Shown here piece after piece: positions 28,684-37,974 of a DNA stretch of 64,000 nucleotides. The DNA comes from Marinifilum breve (GTDB taxonomy: Bacteria; Bacteroidota; Bacteroidia; Bacteroidales; Marinifilaceae). The translations under genes were made by a program, and so were the position numbers. The stretch lies in contig NZ_QFLI01000006.1 of the NCBI RefSeq assembly GCF_003202155.1, positions 1 to 64,000 of the forward strand, given 5' to 3'. The first letter of the stretch is position 1, and each line of letters starts with the position of its first letter. The notes below the pieces were generated by a model. That model saw only the letters and a list, made by a program, of their open reading frames with translations. It had not been told where the DNA came from and made no database searches.

Positions 28684-31659
28684 ATGGAAGAAATTTCGAT
28701 TTCGAAAATTTATAAGCGAAAGAAGAACGACCGTGATATTTTTCAGGAATTGATGCCTTACAAAGTGAAGGAGATTCTGTTGATTGCAACTTATTACGAC
28801 GCATATACAATTGTTCGTGAAGGACAATTCTCAGATAAAATTGTTGGTGAATATTTACAATTGAATTTGTATGCAGCGCCACGTTTTACGAGTGTTGCTA
28901 CAAACGAAGAAGCACTGGAAGCACTTGAGAATCGCCATTACGATATGGTGATTTTAATGGCTGGTTTGGACAAGGAATCACCATTAGAGTTAAGCCAGGA
29001 AATCAAAAAAGTTGATCCTGAAATTCCTGTTTTGGTTTTGGTGAATAACAATAGCGATTTGGCTTATTTCGATCGTGCTGCTGATAAAATCAAAAACAAT
29101 ATCGACCGAGTATTTGTTTGGAATGGTTCAACCAAGATATTTATGGCAATGACCAAGTATATTGAGGATAAAATGAATCTTGAAACGGATACCAAGAGTG
29201 GTGATGTACGCGTAATTCTTTTGGCAGAAGATTCGGTGAAGTATTATTCCAGGTATCTTCCTTTACTCTACACCTCGGTGATGACACAAACACAAAAGGT
29301 GATATCTGATGAAGGTGATATTGATGAGTTGCACAAAATTTTAAAGATGCGTGCTCGACCGAAAGTGATTTTGGTAAGTACATTCGAGGATGCAGTTGAT
29401 GTTGTAGATAAATATCTTGAAAACTTACTTTGTGTAATCTCCGATGTTCGATTTGCACGTGATGGCAAATTGGATGATGATTCGGGTGTTGATTTGATAA
29501 AATACGTGCAGGCAAAAAACATGAGAATACCATGTTTGATGCAATCGCATGATACCGATAATGCAATTAGAGCAATGCAGGTTGATGCTGATTTTATAAA
29601 CAAAAACAGCGATACTTTGGCATTGGATATTTATAATTTCATTTACACCAAATTGGGATTTGGTGATTTTGTTTTCCGTAACCAAAGTGGAACACGTGTT
29701 GCAGTGGCAAAATCGATGGAAGAGTTTGAAGAGAAGTTAAGATTTGTTCCTGATGAATCATTGCTTTTCCACTCTAAACGAAATGGAATTTCAACCTGGC
29801 TGATGGCTCGTGGAGAGATTAACGTAGCTAAAAAGCTAAGAAGATATCAGATTGAAGATTTCAAATCAGTAAAAGATCTAAGAAAATTTTGTTTGGATGT
29901 ATTCGAAGCTTCAAGAATTAAGCAATTAAGAGGTCGAATCATTCGATTCAAACCAAATATCGTTAATTCTAACCATTACATTGTTCGTATGGGTAGAGGT
30001 TCCTTAGGGGGAAAAGGTCGTGGTTTGGCTTTCCTAAGTAATTTTATTGAGAACATCTACTTCAAGAAATTGATCAAGGATATCAATGTATCGATTCCTA
30101 AAACAGCTATTGTTGGGGTTGATGAGTATGATAACTTTATTGAGAAAAATAACCTTTACGATAAAATTTACCTTGATAAGAACTATAAAAAGGTAAAAGA
30201 ATTGTTCCTAAAAGGAGATATTCCTGATAAATTGGGAAATAAGCTTCGCCAGTATCTCGAAGAGATCAATAAACCAATTGCGGTTAGATCTTCAGGCTTA
30301 TTCGAGGATTCGCTAATGCAGCCTTTCGCAGGAGTTTATGCAACTTATTTATTGCCAAATAACGATCCGGATATAGAGGTAAGATACCAACACTTGGTTA
30401 CTGCGATCAAGTTAATTTATGCCTCAATCTTTACACCTGAAGCTCAATCATACTTCAGTGCGGTTGATTACAAGATTGAAGAAGAAAAAATGGCTGTGAT
30501 CATTCAGGAAGTTGTTGGTCAGGAATACAATGGCAAATTTTATCCGAATATTAGTGGGGTTGCACAGTCTTATAACTATTATCCGTTCTCATACATGAAA
30601 CCAGAAGATGGCTTTTCTGTAATGGCAATCGGATTAGGGAAGTATGTTGTAGGTGGAGAAAAAACACATAGATTCTGTCCTGAGCATCCTAAGTTACAAT
30701 TGGCTTCTATCGAAGATCAGATTAAAGATTCTCAGAAGTATTTCTATGCAATAGATATGCAGAAAGAGAATATTGATTTGATTAACGATGGGGAAGATGC
30801 TGTAACCATTAAATATGAGCTTTCGGAAGCAGAGAAAGATGGCAATTTATTGCACTGTGCTTCGGTTTACGATTTCCAGAACGACAGGCTTGAACCAGAT
30901 TTGAATTTGCGAGGACCACGAGTGGTTGATTTTGCAAATATCCTAAAATACAATCAGGTACCAATTGCGCATGCCTTAAGCGTATTGTTGAATATCTTCA
31001 AGCAAGCAATGGGTGCACCTGTAGAGATCGAGTATGCTGTTGATTTATCGAAAGGCAAGGATGGCAATCCAACTTTCCATTTGCTACAAATTAAACCTTT
31101 GATCCGACAGGAAATGAGTGTTGATATTGATATGTCGAAAGTGGATCGCAATAAACTGGTAATGCTTGCAAACAAAGGGATGGGTAACGGAAAGGTAAAC
31201 CATATCCGCGATGTAATTTATATGGATTTAAGCAAGTTTGACAGAACCAAGACTGAAGAAATGGCTGAGGAAATGGAGCTTTTGAACCAGAAAATGAAAG
31301 AGCAAGATCGTCAGTATGTATTGTTTGGTCCGGGACGTTGGGGTACACGCGATAAATTTACAGGAATTCCGGTTCTTTGGTCGCAAATTTCAAATGCCAA
31401 AGTAATTGTAGAGCAGGGATTGGAAGACTTCCCATTGGATGCATCATTGGGTTCTCATTTCTTCCACAATGTAACATCTATGAATGTTGGGTACTTTTCA
31501 ATCAAGAACAATTCAGAATTGAATTTTGTGAATATGGAAATACTCGATAAGCAAGAAAAAGTAGAGCAAATTCACTACTTCAAACATGTACGCTTTAAGG
31601 AACCATTGGAGGTTTTAATGGACGGTAAGAAACAAACAAGTGTAATCAGCTATAAATAA
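28684..31659 (+). CDS. receiver-like and PEP/pyruvate-binding (PPDK N-terminal) domain protein
   Basis: This 991-residue soluble protein joins two receiver-like domains to an ATP-grasp domain. Domain 1 (about 28-155) is degenerate, with Met in place of the phosphorylated Asp (YDMVILMAGL). Domain 2 (about 175-320) keeps Glu182-Asp183, Asp254 (CVISDVRF), Ser288 and Lys307, so it could be phosphorylated. From about 435 it resembles the PEP-synthase/PPDK ATP-binding domain (MGRGSLGGKGRGLAFL, PIAVRSSGLFED, AGVYATYLL). The phosphohistidine swivel and PEP-binding barrel of PEP synthase are absent; instead there is a C-terminal region with YVLFGPGRWGTRD. It is therefore not a complete PEP synthase, and its reaction is unknown. 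It is a single-gene unit with its own terminator. Confidence 0.88.
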   Translation: MEEISISKIYKRKKNDRDIFQELMPYKVKEILLIATYYDAYTIVREGQFSDKIVGEYLQLNLYAAPRFTSVATNEEALEALENRHYDMVILMAGLDKESPLELSQEIKKVDPEIPVLVLVNNNSDLAYFDRAADKIKNNIDRVFVWNGSTKIFMAMTKYIEDKMNLETDTKSGDVRVILLAEDSVKYYSRYLPLLYTSVMTQTQKVISDEGDIDELHKILKMRARPKVILVSTFEDAVDVVDKYLENLLCVISDVRFARDGKLDDDSGVDLIKYVQAKNMRIPCLMQSHDTDNAIRAMQVDADFINKNSDTLALDIYNFIYTKLGFGDFVFRNQSGTRVAVAKSMEEFEEKLRFVPDESLLFHSKRNGISTWLMARGEINVAKKLRRYQIEDFKSVKDLRKFCLDVFEASRIKQLRGRIIRFKPNIVNSNHYIVRMGRGSLGGKGRGLAFLSNFIENIYFKKLIKDINVSIPKTAIVGVDEYDNFIEKNNLYDKIYLDKNYKKVKELFLKGDIPDKLGNKLRQYLEEINKPIAVRSSGLFEDSLMQPFAGVYATYLLPNNDPDIEVRYQHLVTAIKLIYASIFTPEAQSYFSAVDYKIEEEKMAVIIQEVVGQEYNGKFYPNISGVAQSYNYYPFSYMKPEDGFSVMAIGLGKYVVGGEKTHRFCPEHPKLQLASIEDQIKDSQKYFYAIDMQKENIDLINDGEDAVTIKYELSEAEKDGNLLHCASVYDFQNDRLEPDLNLRGPRVVDFANILKYNQVPIAHALSVLLNIFKQAMGAPVEIEYAVDLSKGKDGNPTFHLLQIKPLIRQEMSVDIDMSKVDRNKLVMLANKGMGNGKVNHIRDVIYMDLSKFDRTKTEEMAEEMELLNQKMKEQDRQYVLFGPGRWGTRDKFTGIPVLWSQISNAKVIVEQGLEDFPLDASLGSHFFHNVTSMNVGYFSIKNNSELNFVNMEILDKQEKVEQIHYFKHVRFKEPLEVLMDGKKQTSVISYK

Positions 31660-31662
31660 TAC

Positions 31663-31690
31663 AAGGAGGCTTTAGCCTCCTTTTTTATGC
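31663..31690 (+). terminator. terminator of the PEP/pyruvate-binding gene
   Basis: The arms AAGGAGGC and GCCTCCTT (4-nt loop) lead into a T-run a few bases after the stop codon. Confidence 0.9.
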
Positions 31691-31696
31691 ACAAAA

Positions 31697-31722
31697 AAAG
31701 GCTGATCAAAGATCAGCCTTTT
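31697..31722 (-). terminator. fabD terminator
   Basis: The 12-bp arms AAAAGGCTGATC and GATCAGCCTTTT with a 2-nt loop lie just after fabD, and the minus strand continues into a T-rich run. Confidence 0.9.
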
Positions 31723-31741
31723 CAATATCATTTGAAATGAA

Positions 31742-32632
31742 TTAAGCTTGGTATGAATCGATACCAGCAGTTTCCATTTTACGATCAACTTTCTTCACTA
31801 ATCCTTGAATTACTTTGCCAGGACCAACTTCAGTAAATGAACTTGCACCATCAGCAATCATATTTACCATTGTTTGAGTAAAACGTACTGGAGCAGTTAA
31901 CTGAGCAACAAGATTCTTCTTGATTTCAGCTGGATCAGTAACAGGCTTTGCATTTACATTTTGGTAAACTGGGCATGCCGGAGTTGAGAAGTTTGTATTT
32001 TCGATAGCTTCTTCTAACTCAACACGAGCAGGTTCCATTAATGGAGAGTGGAATGCACCACCAACTTTCAATGGTAAAGCTCTTTTTGCACCAGCTTCTT
32101 TTAATTTTTCACAAGCAATTTCGATACCTTTCATGCTACCAGAAATTACCAGCTGACCTGGACAGTTGAAGTTTGCAGGAACTACTACTTCTTCAATTTC
32201 AGCGCAAACTTTCTCAACAGTTTCATCATCTAAACCGATGATTGCAGCCATTGTTGAAGGTTCCATTTCGCAAGCTTTTTGCATAGCCAAAGCACGCTGA
32301 GAAACCAATTTTAAACCATCTTCGAAAGATAAAGTTCCGTTTGCAACCAATGCTGAGAATTCACCCAATGAGTGACCAGCAACCATTTCTGGTTTGAAAT
32401 CTTCACCAAGTGTTTTAGCTAAAATTACCGAATGCAAGAAAATTGCAGGCTGAGTAACTTTAGTTTGTCTTAGATCTTCGTCAGTTCCTTCAAACATTAA
32501 ATCAGTAATGCGGAAACCTAGAATTTCGTTAGCTTTTTCGAAAAGTTCCTTAGCAAGTTCCGAATTTTCGTATAGGTCTTTACCCATACCAACAAATTGG
32601 GCTCCTTGCCCTGGAAATACATATGCTTTCAT
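31742..32632 (-). CDS. fabD: malonyl-CoA:ACP transacylase
   Basis: FabD loads malonyl groups from CoA onto acyl carrier protein for fatty-acid chain extension. With the ATG at 32632 it is 296 residues. An upstream TTG at 32644 adds only four residues, while the ATG version starts MKAYVFPGQGAQFVGMG, exactly as in the family. The nucleophile elbow GHSLGEF and the GGAFHSPLM histidine (about residues 88 and 195 from this start) complete the catalytic pair. It is monocistronic with an excellent promoter, a hairpin in its leader and a terminator; the other fab genes are elsewhere. Confidence 0.96.
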   Translation of the reverse strand: MKAYVFPGQGAQFVGMGKDLYENSELAKELFEKANEILGFRITDLMFEGTDEDLRQTKVTQPAIFLHSVILAKTLGEDFKPEMVAGHSLGEFSALVANGTLSFEDGLKLVSQRALAMQKACEMEPSTMAAIIGLDDETVEKVCAEIEEVVVPANFNCPGQLVISGSMKGIEIACEKLKEAGAKRALPLKVGGAFHSPLMEPARVELEEAIENTNFSTPACPVYQNVNAKPVTDPAEIKKNLVAQLTAPVRFTQTMVNMIADGASSFTEVGPGKVIQGLVKKVDRKMETAGIDSYQA

Positions 32633-32656
32633 ACTTTTTTTCAATTTGTAATGATT

Positions 32657-32744
32657 ATTCTATATCCATACATATAGAATAAAATCATGGTAAGTTTTGA
32701 AATATTCCGGGCACAAATATATTTAATCCGTTCGCAATCTGCAA
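32657..32744 (-). promoter_or_regulatory. fabD promoter and leader hairpin
   Basis: On the minus strand TTG (32744-32742), a 20-bp spacer and TATATTTG (32721-32714) form a canonical Bacteroidota promoter. The roughly 75-nt leader contains a hairpin with 9-bp arms ATTCTATAT and ATATAGAAT (32657-32665 and 32672-32680), extendable with a 2-nt bulge to TGATT...AATCA. Confidence 0.75.
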
Positions 32745-32802
32745 TTTTACAATTTTATTGCCAACGGATTAATATACTTAATACCGGTAAGGTTGATAAA
32801 TT

Positions 32803-33429
32803 TTAGATAGTTTTTGCCGAAATCAATCGAATAAATTCTTCACGTGTAGCTACTTTTTCAAATGCTCCTGTAAAATCGGAAGTAGTTGTAATTGAATTTT
32901 GTTTTTGAACACCACGCATCGACATGCACATGTGCTGAGCTTCAATAACCACAGCAACGCCTAAAGGATTAAGCGTATCATTAATACAGTCTTTAATTTG
33001 CGTAGTTAAGCGTTCTTGCACTTGCAATCGGCGTGCAAATGCATCTACTACACGAGCGATTTTACTAAGTCCGGTAATATATCCATTTGGAATGTAGGCT
33101 ACATGAGCTCTTCCAACAAAAGGTAACATGTGGTGCTCACACATCGAATAAACCTCAATGTCTTTCACAATCACCATTTGCTTATAGTCTTCCTTAAACA
33201 TCGCCGATCGTAAAATATCTTCAGGTTTGATGTGATATCCCTGAGTTAAGAACTGCATGGCTTTGGCAACACGCAAAGGAGTTTTTACCAAACCTTCACG
33301 TTCTGCATCCTCACCAAGTAATTCTAAAACTTTTTTATAGTGATACATCAGTTCTTCTGTAGTTTCCTGATTGTATTTTTCTATTTTTGTGAATCCTTTA
33401 TCTTCTTGTCCGTTAATTGAAAATTCCAT
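32803..33429 (-). CDS. folE: GTP cyclohydrolase I
   Basis: FolE converts GTP to 7,8-dihydroneopterin triphosphate, the first step toward folate and, in some bacteria, queuosine. The 208-residue sequence includes the zinc-binding [11 protein letters not shown] motif (Cys97, His100) and the second cysteine in QHMCMSMRG (Cys168), plus the closing SFTG-like [10 protein letters not shown] segment. This is the zinc-dependent type I enzyme, unlike the metal-flexible FolE2. It is cytosolic and forms a homodecamer in characterised relatives. It lies between fabD and a divergent nucleoside-phosphorylase-like gene without an obvious operon partner. Confidence 0.97.
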   Translation of the reverse strand: MEFSINGQEDKGFTKIEKYNQETTEELMYHYKKVLELLGEDAEREGLVKTPLRVAKAMQFLTQGYHIKPEDILRSAMFKEDYKQMVIVKDIEVYSMCEHHMLPFVGRAHVAYIPNGYITGLSKIARVVDAFARRLQVQERLTTQIKDCINDTLNPLGVAVVIEAQHMCMSMRGVQKQNSITTTSDFTGAFEKVATREEFIRLISAKTI

Positions 33430-33537
33430 TCGTCACAGTGTTTTTAATAAGTCGTTGTATTGCTCTGCAAAATAAGTAATAATTTCACCTAATAAACAAA
33501 CTTTTAGGTGCTTTGTTTTAGCTAAGTTCTTGCATTT

Positions 33538-34227
33538 ATGGATATTTTAATCATTACAGAGACATTTGATGTGCTCAAAGATTTTATTTCACAACTTGAA
33601 TTAGAGGAAAACCTGGGGCAAAATTATGCTCGCTTCAAGTATCAAAATCAATCTATAGATATACTAATTTCGGGATATGGAGGCAGTATGTCAACCTATG
33701 AGTATGCGAAAGCCATTGGCAAATTCAAGTATGATTTGGTTTTGCAGTTTGGACAATGCTACTCACTAAAAGATCAGATTGAAAAAAATCAGATGGTTTG
33801 TATTATTGATGATTATTTCGGAGACATTGGAATTGGTGAGGAAAGTAACTTTGCTTCTGTTTTTGATTTACAGCAACGAAATAAAAACGAAGTTCCATTT
33901 AAAAATGAGATATTAGAAAACGATACTTTGATTCCTGAAGTGTTTTCTGGTTTTAGAAAAGTAAGTGGAATAACATGTAATGCCATTCCAACTAGTCTTA
34001 ATTCAATTGCCAATGCCTATATCAAGAATTATCCTGATGTAATTAGTAGGGAGGGAGCAAATTTGCTTTATATCTGCCAAAAGGAAAATGTGAAATTAAT
34101 TCAGCTGTTTTATGTACTTGAGAATATAGAGAATGCACAATTTAAAATTACTCCTGACGAGCAAATGATAAAATTAGTTACAGAAAAAATTGATGAGGTT
34201 TTGAATGAATCTGTAATGCTTACTTAG
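33538..34227 (+). CDS. nucleoside phosphorylase-fold protein, possibly futalosine hydrolase
   Basis: The 229-residue protein has the purine-nucleoside phosphorylase/hydrolase fold pattern: an N-terminal ILIITETFDVL strand, YDLVLQFGQCYSL, DDYFGDIGIGEE, and the late SREGANLLYICQKENVKLIQLFYVLENIEN stretch, which aligns with the catalytic Glu region of MqnB. Futalosine hydrolase (MqnB) removes hypoxanthine from futalosine in the alternative menaquinone route, but no other mqn gene is in the window and the sequence is divergent, so the substrate is unsure. Its last 8 bp overlap the end of the convergent MATE gene. Confidence 0.6.
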   Translation: MDILIITETFDVLKDFISQLELEENLGQNYARFKYQNQSIDILISGYGGSMSTYEYAKAIGKFKYDLVLQFGQCYSLKDQIEKNQMVCIIDDYFGDIGIGEESNFASVFDLQQRNKNEVPFKNEILENDTLIPEVFSGFRKVSGITCNAIPTSLNSIANAYIKNYPDVISREGANLLYICQKENVKLIQLFYVLENIENAQFKITPDEQMIKLVTEKIDEVLNESVMLT

Positions 34228-35524
34228 AAAAATGAACCAACACGGCTTTTTTGTAATAGATAGCTTGAAAAAGCCCTCGGGTAAACATGAAACCTAGCAT
34301 TGCAATCCAAAGTCCATGATTCTCTAAAGTGCCGTTTAAAAAGTAATAAAGAGGTATAAAAATTAGAATAGTTGCCGCCATCATTGTTTTACGCATATAG
34401 CTAGACGCTGTTGCACCAATAAATATTCCATCCATTAGGAATGAGGCAAAACTTAGGAGTGGCAGAAGGACAATCCATTTTAAATAATCTCTGGCAATTG
34501 TTATTGTAGACTCAGCATCGGTTAATATTGATAAGATATCGATACCAAATAATCCATATACACCTGTGAATAAAATACTGATTCCGATCCCCCAAATGAA
34601 TAGTAATCGAATAAGCTGAGATAAGTTTTTTGAGTTGTTTGCACCAATAAATCTGCCAACTAAAGCTTCTGCTGCGAAAGCAAAGCCATCCATAAAATAG
34701 GAGAATATAAATAGAAACTGAAGCAATAATGAGTTTACTGCTAAGATTTCTTTATTTACACTAGCAGACTCTGTAGTGAAAAATGTAAATACAAAAATAA
34801 TGCAGAGTGTTCGTATGAAAATATCCTTATTTACTAAGAAGAAATGCTTCAATTCCTGAACCTTCATCATTCCTTTTGCACTCCAATACTTAAACAAGCG
34901 TTTATAGTTTCTCAGGATAAAGAATAAAGCGATAAACAAACTACAATATTGAGCAATTAAGGTACCTAGGGCTACCCCTTTTGCATCGAGCATTAAACCA
35001 TACACAAAAAATGCCGATAGAGAAATATTAATAATATTCCCTACAATTGCGATTAGCATTGGAGTTTTTGCGTTTTGCATTCCAATGAACCATCCGTTTA
35101 ATGCATAAAGACCAATGGTAGCTGGAGCGGCCCAAACTCTAATGTAGAAATAGGATTTTGCGATGGTTTCAACTGATTCTTCACTCTCTATTAACCAAAA
35201 GCTAAGCATAGCTATTGGTTTTTGGAGTATTAAAATAAGAACACTTCCAGCTAAAGCAACAGTAAGCGCACGTGATAAGGACAGGATTGATTCACTTAAA
35301 TTTCTTGCACCGTAAGCTTGGGCAGTAATTCCTGTAGTACCCATTCTTAAAAATGCAAAACCCCAGTATAAAAAGTTGAATATTGTGCCACCTAAGGCTA
35401 TAGCACCTATAAAATCGACTTTCCCCAAGTGACCCATTAAAGCCAAATCAACAAGTCCTAACAAAGGAATAGTGATGTTACTTACAATGTTGGGTACTGC
35501 TATATTTAGGATTTTCTTATTCAC
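34220..35524 (-). CDS. MATE-family efflux transporter (DinF-like)
   Basis: The 434-residue inner-membrane protein has about 12 hydrophobic segments in two similar halves, beginning IAVPNIVSNITIPLLGLVDLALMGHLG, the first-helix signature of the DinF branch of the MATE family. Such proteins export organic cations or other toxic compounds in exchange for sodium or protons. The conserved YWGFAFLRMGTTGITAQAYGA loop is also present. Given the sodium bioenergetics in this window, sodium coupling is plausible but unproven. The gene overlaps its convergent neighbour by 8 bp. Confidence 0.9.
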   Translation of the reverse strand: MNKKILNIAVPNIVSNITIPLLGLVDLALMGHLGKVDFIGAIALGGTIFNFLYWGFAFLRMGTTGITAQAYGARNLSESILSLSRALTVALAGSVLILILQKPIAMLSFWLIESEESVETIAKSYFYIRVWAAPATIGLYALNGWFIGMQNAKTPMLIAIVGNIINISLSAFFVYGLMLDAKGVALGTLIAQYCSLFIALFFILRNYKRLFKYWSAKGMMKVQELKHFFLVNKDIFIRTLCIIFVFTFFTTESASVNKEILAVNSLLLQFLFIFSYFMDGFAFAAEALVGRFIGANNSKNLSQLIRLLFIWGIGISILFTGVYGLFGIDILSILTDAESTITIARDYLKWIVLLPLLSFASFLMDGIFIGATASSYMRKTMMAATILIFIPLYYFLNGTLENHGLWIAMLGFMFTRGLFQAIYYKKAVLVHFSK

Positions 35525-35625
35525 AATTCAGCTTTTTATTTGCTGCACGAAAGTAGTCAAAAATCCTGTGCTAAAGGAAAAAACATTTTGTCTTTAAAAT
35601 AAAAGATAAAAAAGTCCTAAAATTA

Positions 35626-35657
35626 TTTGGAATTAATCCAAGTAAAAATTAGATTTG
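35626..35657 (+). promoter_or_regulatory. promoter of the first superoxide dismutase gene
   Basis: TTTG (35626-35629), a 20-bp spacer and TAGATTTG (35650-35657) match the Bacteroidota consensus fully. The start codon is about 50 bp downstream. Confidence 0.8.
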
Positions 35658-35707
35658 CTTCTAGTGACAAATAAACCTATATCAACCATAAGTAAAATAT
35701 AAAATAT

Positions 35708-36310
35708 ATGGCATTTGAGTTACCAAAATTAGCTTATTCATACGATGCGTTAGAACCGCATATTGATGCCAAGACAATGGAAATTCACCATTCAAAGCAT
35801 CATGCAGGATATACAAATAATTTAAACGCTGCAATAGCAGGAACCGATTTAGAAGGGAAAAGTATTGAAGATATTCTTGCCAACATTTCACAGCATTCTG
35901 TTGCTGTTAGAAATAATGGGGGAGGATTTTACAATCACGATTTGTTCTGGAAAGTAATGTCGCCTAATGGGGGAGGAAAACCAAGTGGTGATTTACATAC
36001 AGCAATTGAAAAAGACTTTGGATCGTTTGATGCTTTTAAAGAAGAATTTTCGAAAGCAGCGGCAACGAGGTTTGGTTCTGGTTGGGCTTGGTTAGTAAAA
36101 CAAGCTGATGGCAAGTTAGTCGTTACATCTACCGCAAATCAGGACAATCCATTAATGGATGTTGCAGATGTTAAAGGAACTCCAATTTTAGGATTGGATG
36201 TTTGGGAACACGCATATTACTTAAAGTTTCAAAATAGAAGACCTGATTACATCTCAGTTTTCTGGGAAGTAATCAATTGGGAGGAAGTGGTTAAACGCTT
36301 TCAGGATTAG
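35708..36310 (+). CDS. superoxide dismutase, manganese-type
   Basis: The 200-residue enzyme dismutates superoxide in the cytosol. Metal ligands are His27, His77, Asp164 and His168 ([30 protein letters not shown]). The outer-sphere residues are of the manganese pattern: glycines before YNH (NNGGGFYNH) and a Gln in TANQDNPLM (Gln145), the position that tunes MnSOD. No signal peptide is present. It has a canonical promoter and a terminator of its own, and is followed 125 bp later by a second, iron-pattern enzyme. Confidence 0.93.
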   Translation: MAFELPKLAYSYDALEPHIDAKTMEIHHSKHHAGYTNNLNAAIAGTDLEGKSIEDILANISQHSVAVRNNGGGFYNHDLFWKVMSPNGGGKPSGDLHTAIEKDFGSFDAFKEEFSKAAATRFGSGWAWLVKQADGKLVVTSTANQDNPLMDVADVKGTPILGLDVWEHAYYLKFQNRRPDYISVFWEVINWEEVVKRFQD

Positions 36311-36337
36311 TTTTGTTTATTGTTTTTTTGATTTTGG

Positions 36338-36370
36338 GGCCGGTTCTTTTTAAAGGAATCGGCCTTTTTG
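36338..36370 (+). terminator. terminator between the two superoxide dismutase genes
   Basis: The arms GGCCGGTTC (36338-36346) and GAATCGGCC (36356-36364) pair with one mismatch and are followed by TTTTTG. Confidence 0.82.
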
Positions 36371-36435
36371 TATTTTTTTATTGAATTTGTAATTTTTTAT
36401 TGTGAAATTGAAAGGAAAATCAAAAACAATAAAAA

Positions 36436-37017
36436 ATGGAACACAAACTACCTACCTTATCGTATGAATTAGGCGAATTAGAGCCTTATATAAGTAAGAA
36501 TACACTTGAATTCCATTACGGAAAGCACCATCAGGCTTACATTACAAATTTGAATAATTTAATAAAAGGAACTGCTTTTGAAGATGCTAGCATGGAAGAT
36601 ATCGTGAAGCACTCAGAAGGAGGGATTTTTAATAATGGAGCTCAGGTTTACAACCATACTTTTTATTTCGAGGCATTTAAACCAAATGGAAGTGCAGAGC
36701 CAAATGGCAAGTTGAAAGAAGCCATTGAAGATACTTTTGGTTCATTCGATAATTTTAAGGCTGAATTTTCGAAAGCAGGAGCAACTTTGTTTGGTTCAGG
36801 CTGGGTTTGGTTGGTTGTTGATACTGGTGGAAAGCTATCAATCATGAAGACCAAGAATGCAGGTAATCCATTGCGTGATGGTTTTAAGCCAATTCTTACA
36901 ATGGATGTATGGGAACATGCCTATTATTTGGACACTCAGAATGCCCGCCCAAAGTATATCGAAAACTTTTGGAATATCATTAATTGGGAACTGGTTGTAA
37001 AACGATTCGAAGAATAA
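36436..37017 (+). CDS. superoxide dismutase, iron-type
   Basis: This 193-residue paralogue has ligands His27, His74, Asp157 and His161. It carries the iron-type outer-sphere pattern: Gln70 in FNNGAQVYNHTFYF and an Ala-Gly pair in TKNAGNPLRDG where the manganese type has Gln. It is therefore likely an iron or cambialistic enzyme, complementary to the upstream manganese-type copy. It is cytosolic. A strong bidirectional terminator follows. Metal preference from these residues is a rule of thumb, not proof. Confidence 0.92.
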   Translation: MEHKLPTLSYELGELEPYISKNTLEFHYGKHHQAYITNLNNLIKGTAFEDASMEDIVKHSEGGIFNNGAQVYNHTFYFEAFKPNGSAEPNGKLKEAIEDTFGSFDNFKAEFSKAGATLFGSGWVWLVVDTGGKLSIMKTKNAGNPLRDGFKPILTMDVWEHAYYLDTQNARPKYIENFWNIINWELVVKRFEE

Positions 37018-37020
37018 ATA

Positions 37021-37051
37021 AAAAAAGGGTGATTTTAAATCACCCTTTTTT
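37021..37051. terminator. bidirectional terminator between the iron-type superoxide dismutase and the barrel protein genes
   Basis: Arms of 15 bp, AAAAAAGGGTGATTT and AAATCACCCTTTTTT, separated by one base, serve both convergent genes. Confidence 0.94.
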
Positions 37052-37933
37052 TTATATGCTTAGTTTAATTCCAGCTTTTATAAACAAATTATTGTCTAGA
37101 TCAAAATCAGTGACTTTATCACTTCCATCTTTAAATTCGAACTTTCGGTGGAAGGTATATCCTGAGTTTACATTCAGACTTAATTTTTTTGTAATTTTCT
37201 GATTTAAGAAAAGTCCACCTCCAATATTCATGATACTAACATTATCGATAGGACTAGTTTGATTATTATAAACCAAGTCATCTGTTAGGCTAAAGTTTTC
37301 ACCAGAAATAAATAAATTTGCCCCGATTTCTGTCTTATCTGATGCTTTGTATTTCACATCAAACATTGGGAATCCAATATTAAGGGTCCATTTTTGATCT
37401 GGTTTCCAAACTAATCCAGCAATAGGAATAGGAGCATTAACACCAATAGTATTTGAATAGATCGCACCCAAGTTAAGTATCAAATTCTTTTTCTCATTAA
37501 TAGGTTTACTGAATAAAGCCATACCAAACAGGTTTAACTCATCAAAACCAACCGATGATTCGAAATTCGATGAAATATTTGGTTTGATGTAGGCAGTAAG
37601 AAACCAACCTTTCTTTAATGGGCGTGCATACCCAAATGTATATGAAATGGTGTGGAAATTTTTTAAATCGGTTTCCAATAAAGGAGCTGAGCCATAATCA
37701 ATATTAACACCCGCATAGTTAAAGGTATGGAATATCCTTCTTCCTGGAGTTTTTAGATTTTTGTGAATACTAAATCTAAAGTCGTATTTCTCGAAAGAAA
37801 TATCATTACCATTGTTGTTATCGCCTTTACCGATAAATGAATAATCAGCTCCAAATTTTTCCTGCATCATTTGGGCTTGAGAGGGGAGTATAATACCCAA
37901 AAATATTGCCGCTATTAATAAAACTTTCTTCAT
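37052..37933 (-). CDS. predicted outer-membrane beta-barrel protein (DUF6268-like)
   Basis: The 293-residue protein has a signal peptide (MKKVLLIAAIFLGIILPSQAQ) and then repeated amphipathic strands with aromatic girdle residues, such as HTISYTFGYARPLKKGWFLTAYIKPNIS and LSLNVNSGYTFHRKFEF, ending KAGIKLSI. It resembles the DUF6268 barrel group of Bacteroidota, whose function is unknown. It lies just before a membrane cyclase gene on the same strand (41 bp downstream of that gene's stop), so the two may be co-transcribed. Confidence 0.8.
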   Translation of the reverse strand: MKKVLLIAAIFLGIILPSQAQMMQEKFGADYSFIGKGDNNNGNDISFEKYDFRFSIHKNLKTPGRRIFHTFNYAGVNIDYGSAPLLETDLKNFHTISYTFGYARPLKKGWFLTAYIKPNISSNFESSVGFDELNLFGMALFSKPINEKKNLILNLGAIYSNTIGVNAPIPIAGLVWKPDQKWTLNIGFPMFDVKYKASDKTEIGANLFISGENFSLTDDLVYNNQTSPIDNVSIMNIGGGLFLNQKITKKLSLNVNSGYTFHRKFEFKDGSDKVTDFDLDNNLFIKAGIKLSI

Positions 37934-37974
37934 GCTATGTTTTTATAAATTACTTAATAAACAAATATTTAATG

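Noticed and set aside
28684-31659. Complete phosphoenolpyruvate synthase
   Set aside because: Only the ATP-binding domain resembles PEP synthase. The phosphohistidine swivel and PEP-binding barrel are missing.
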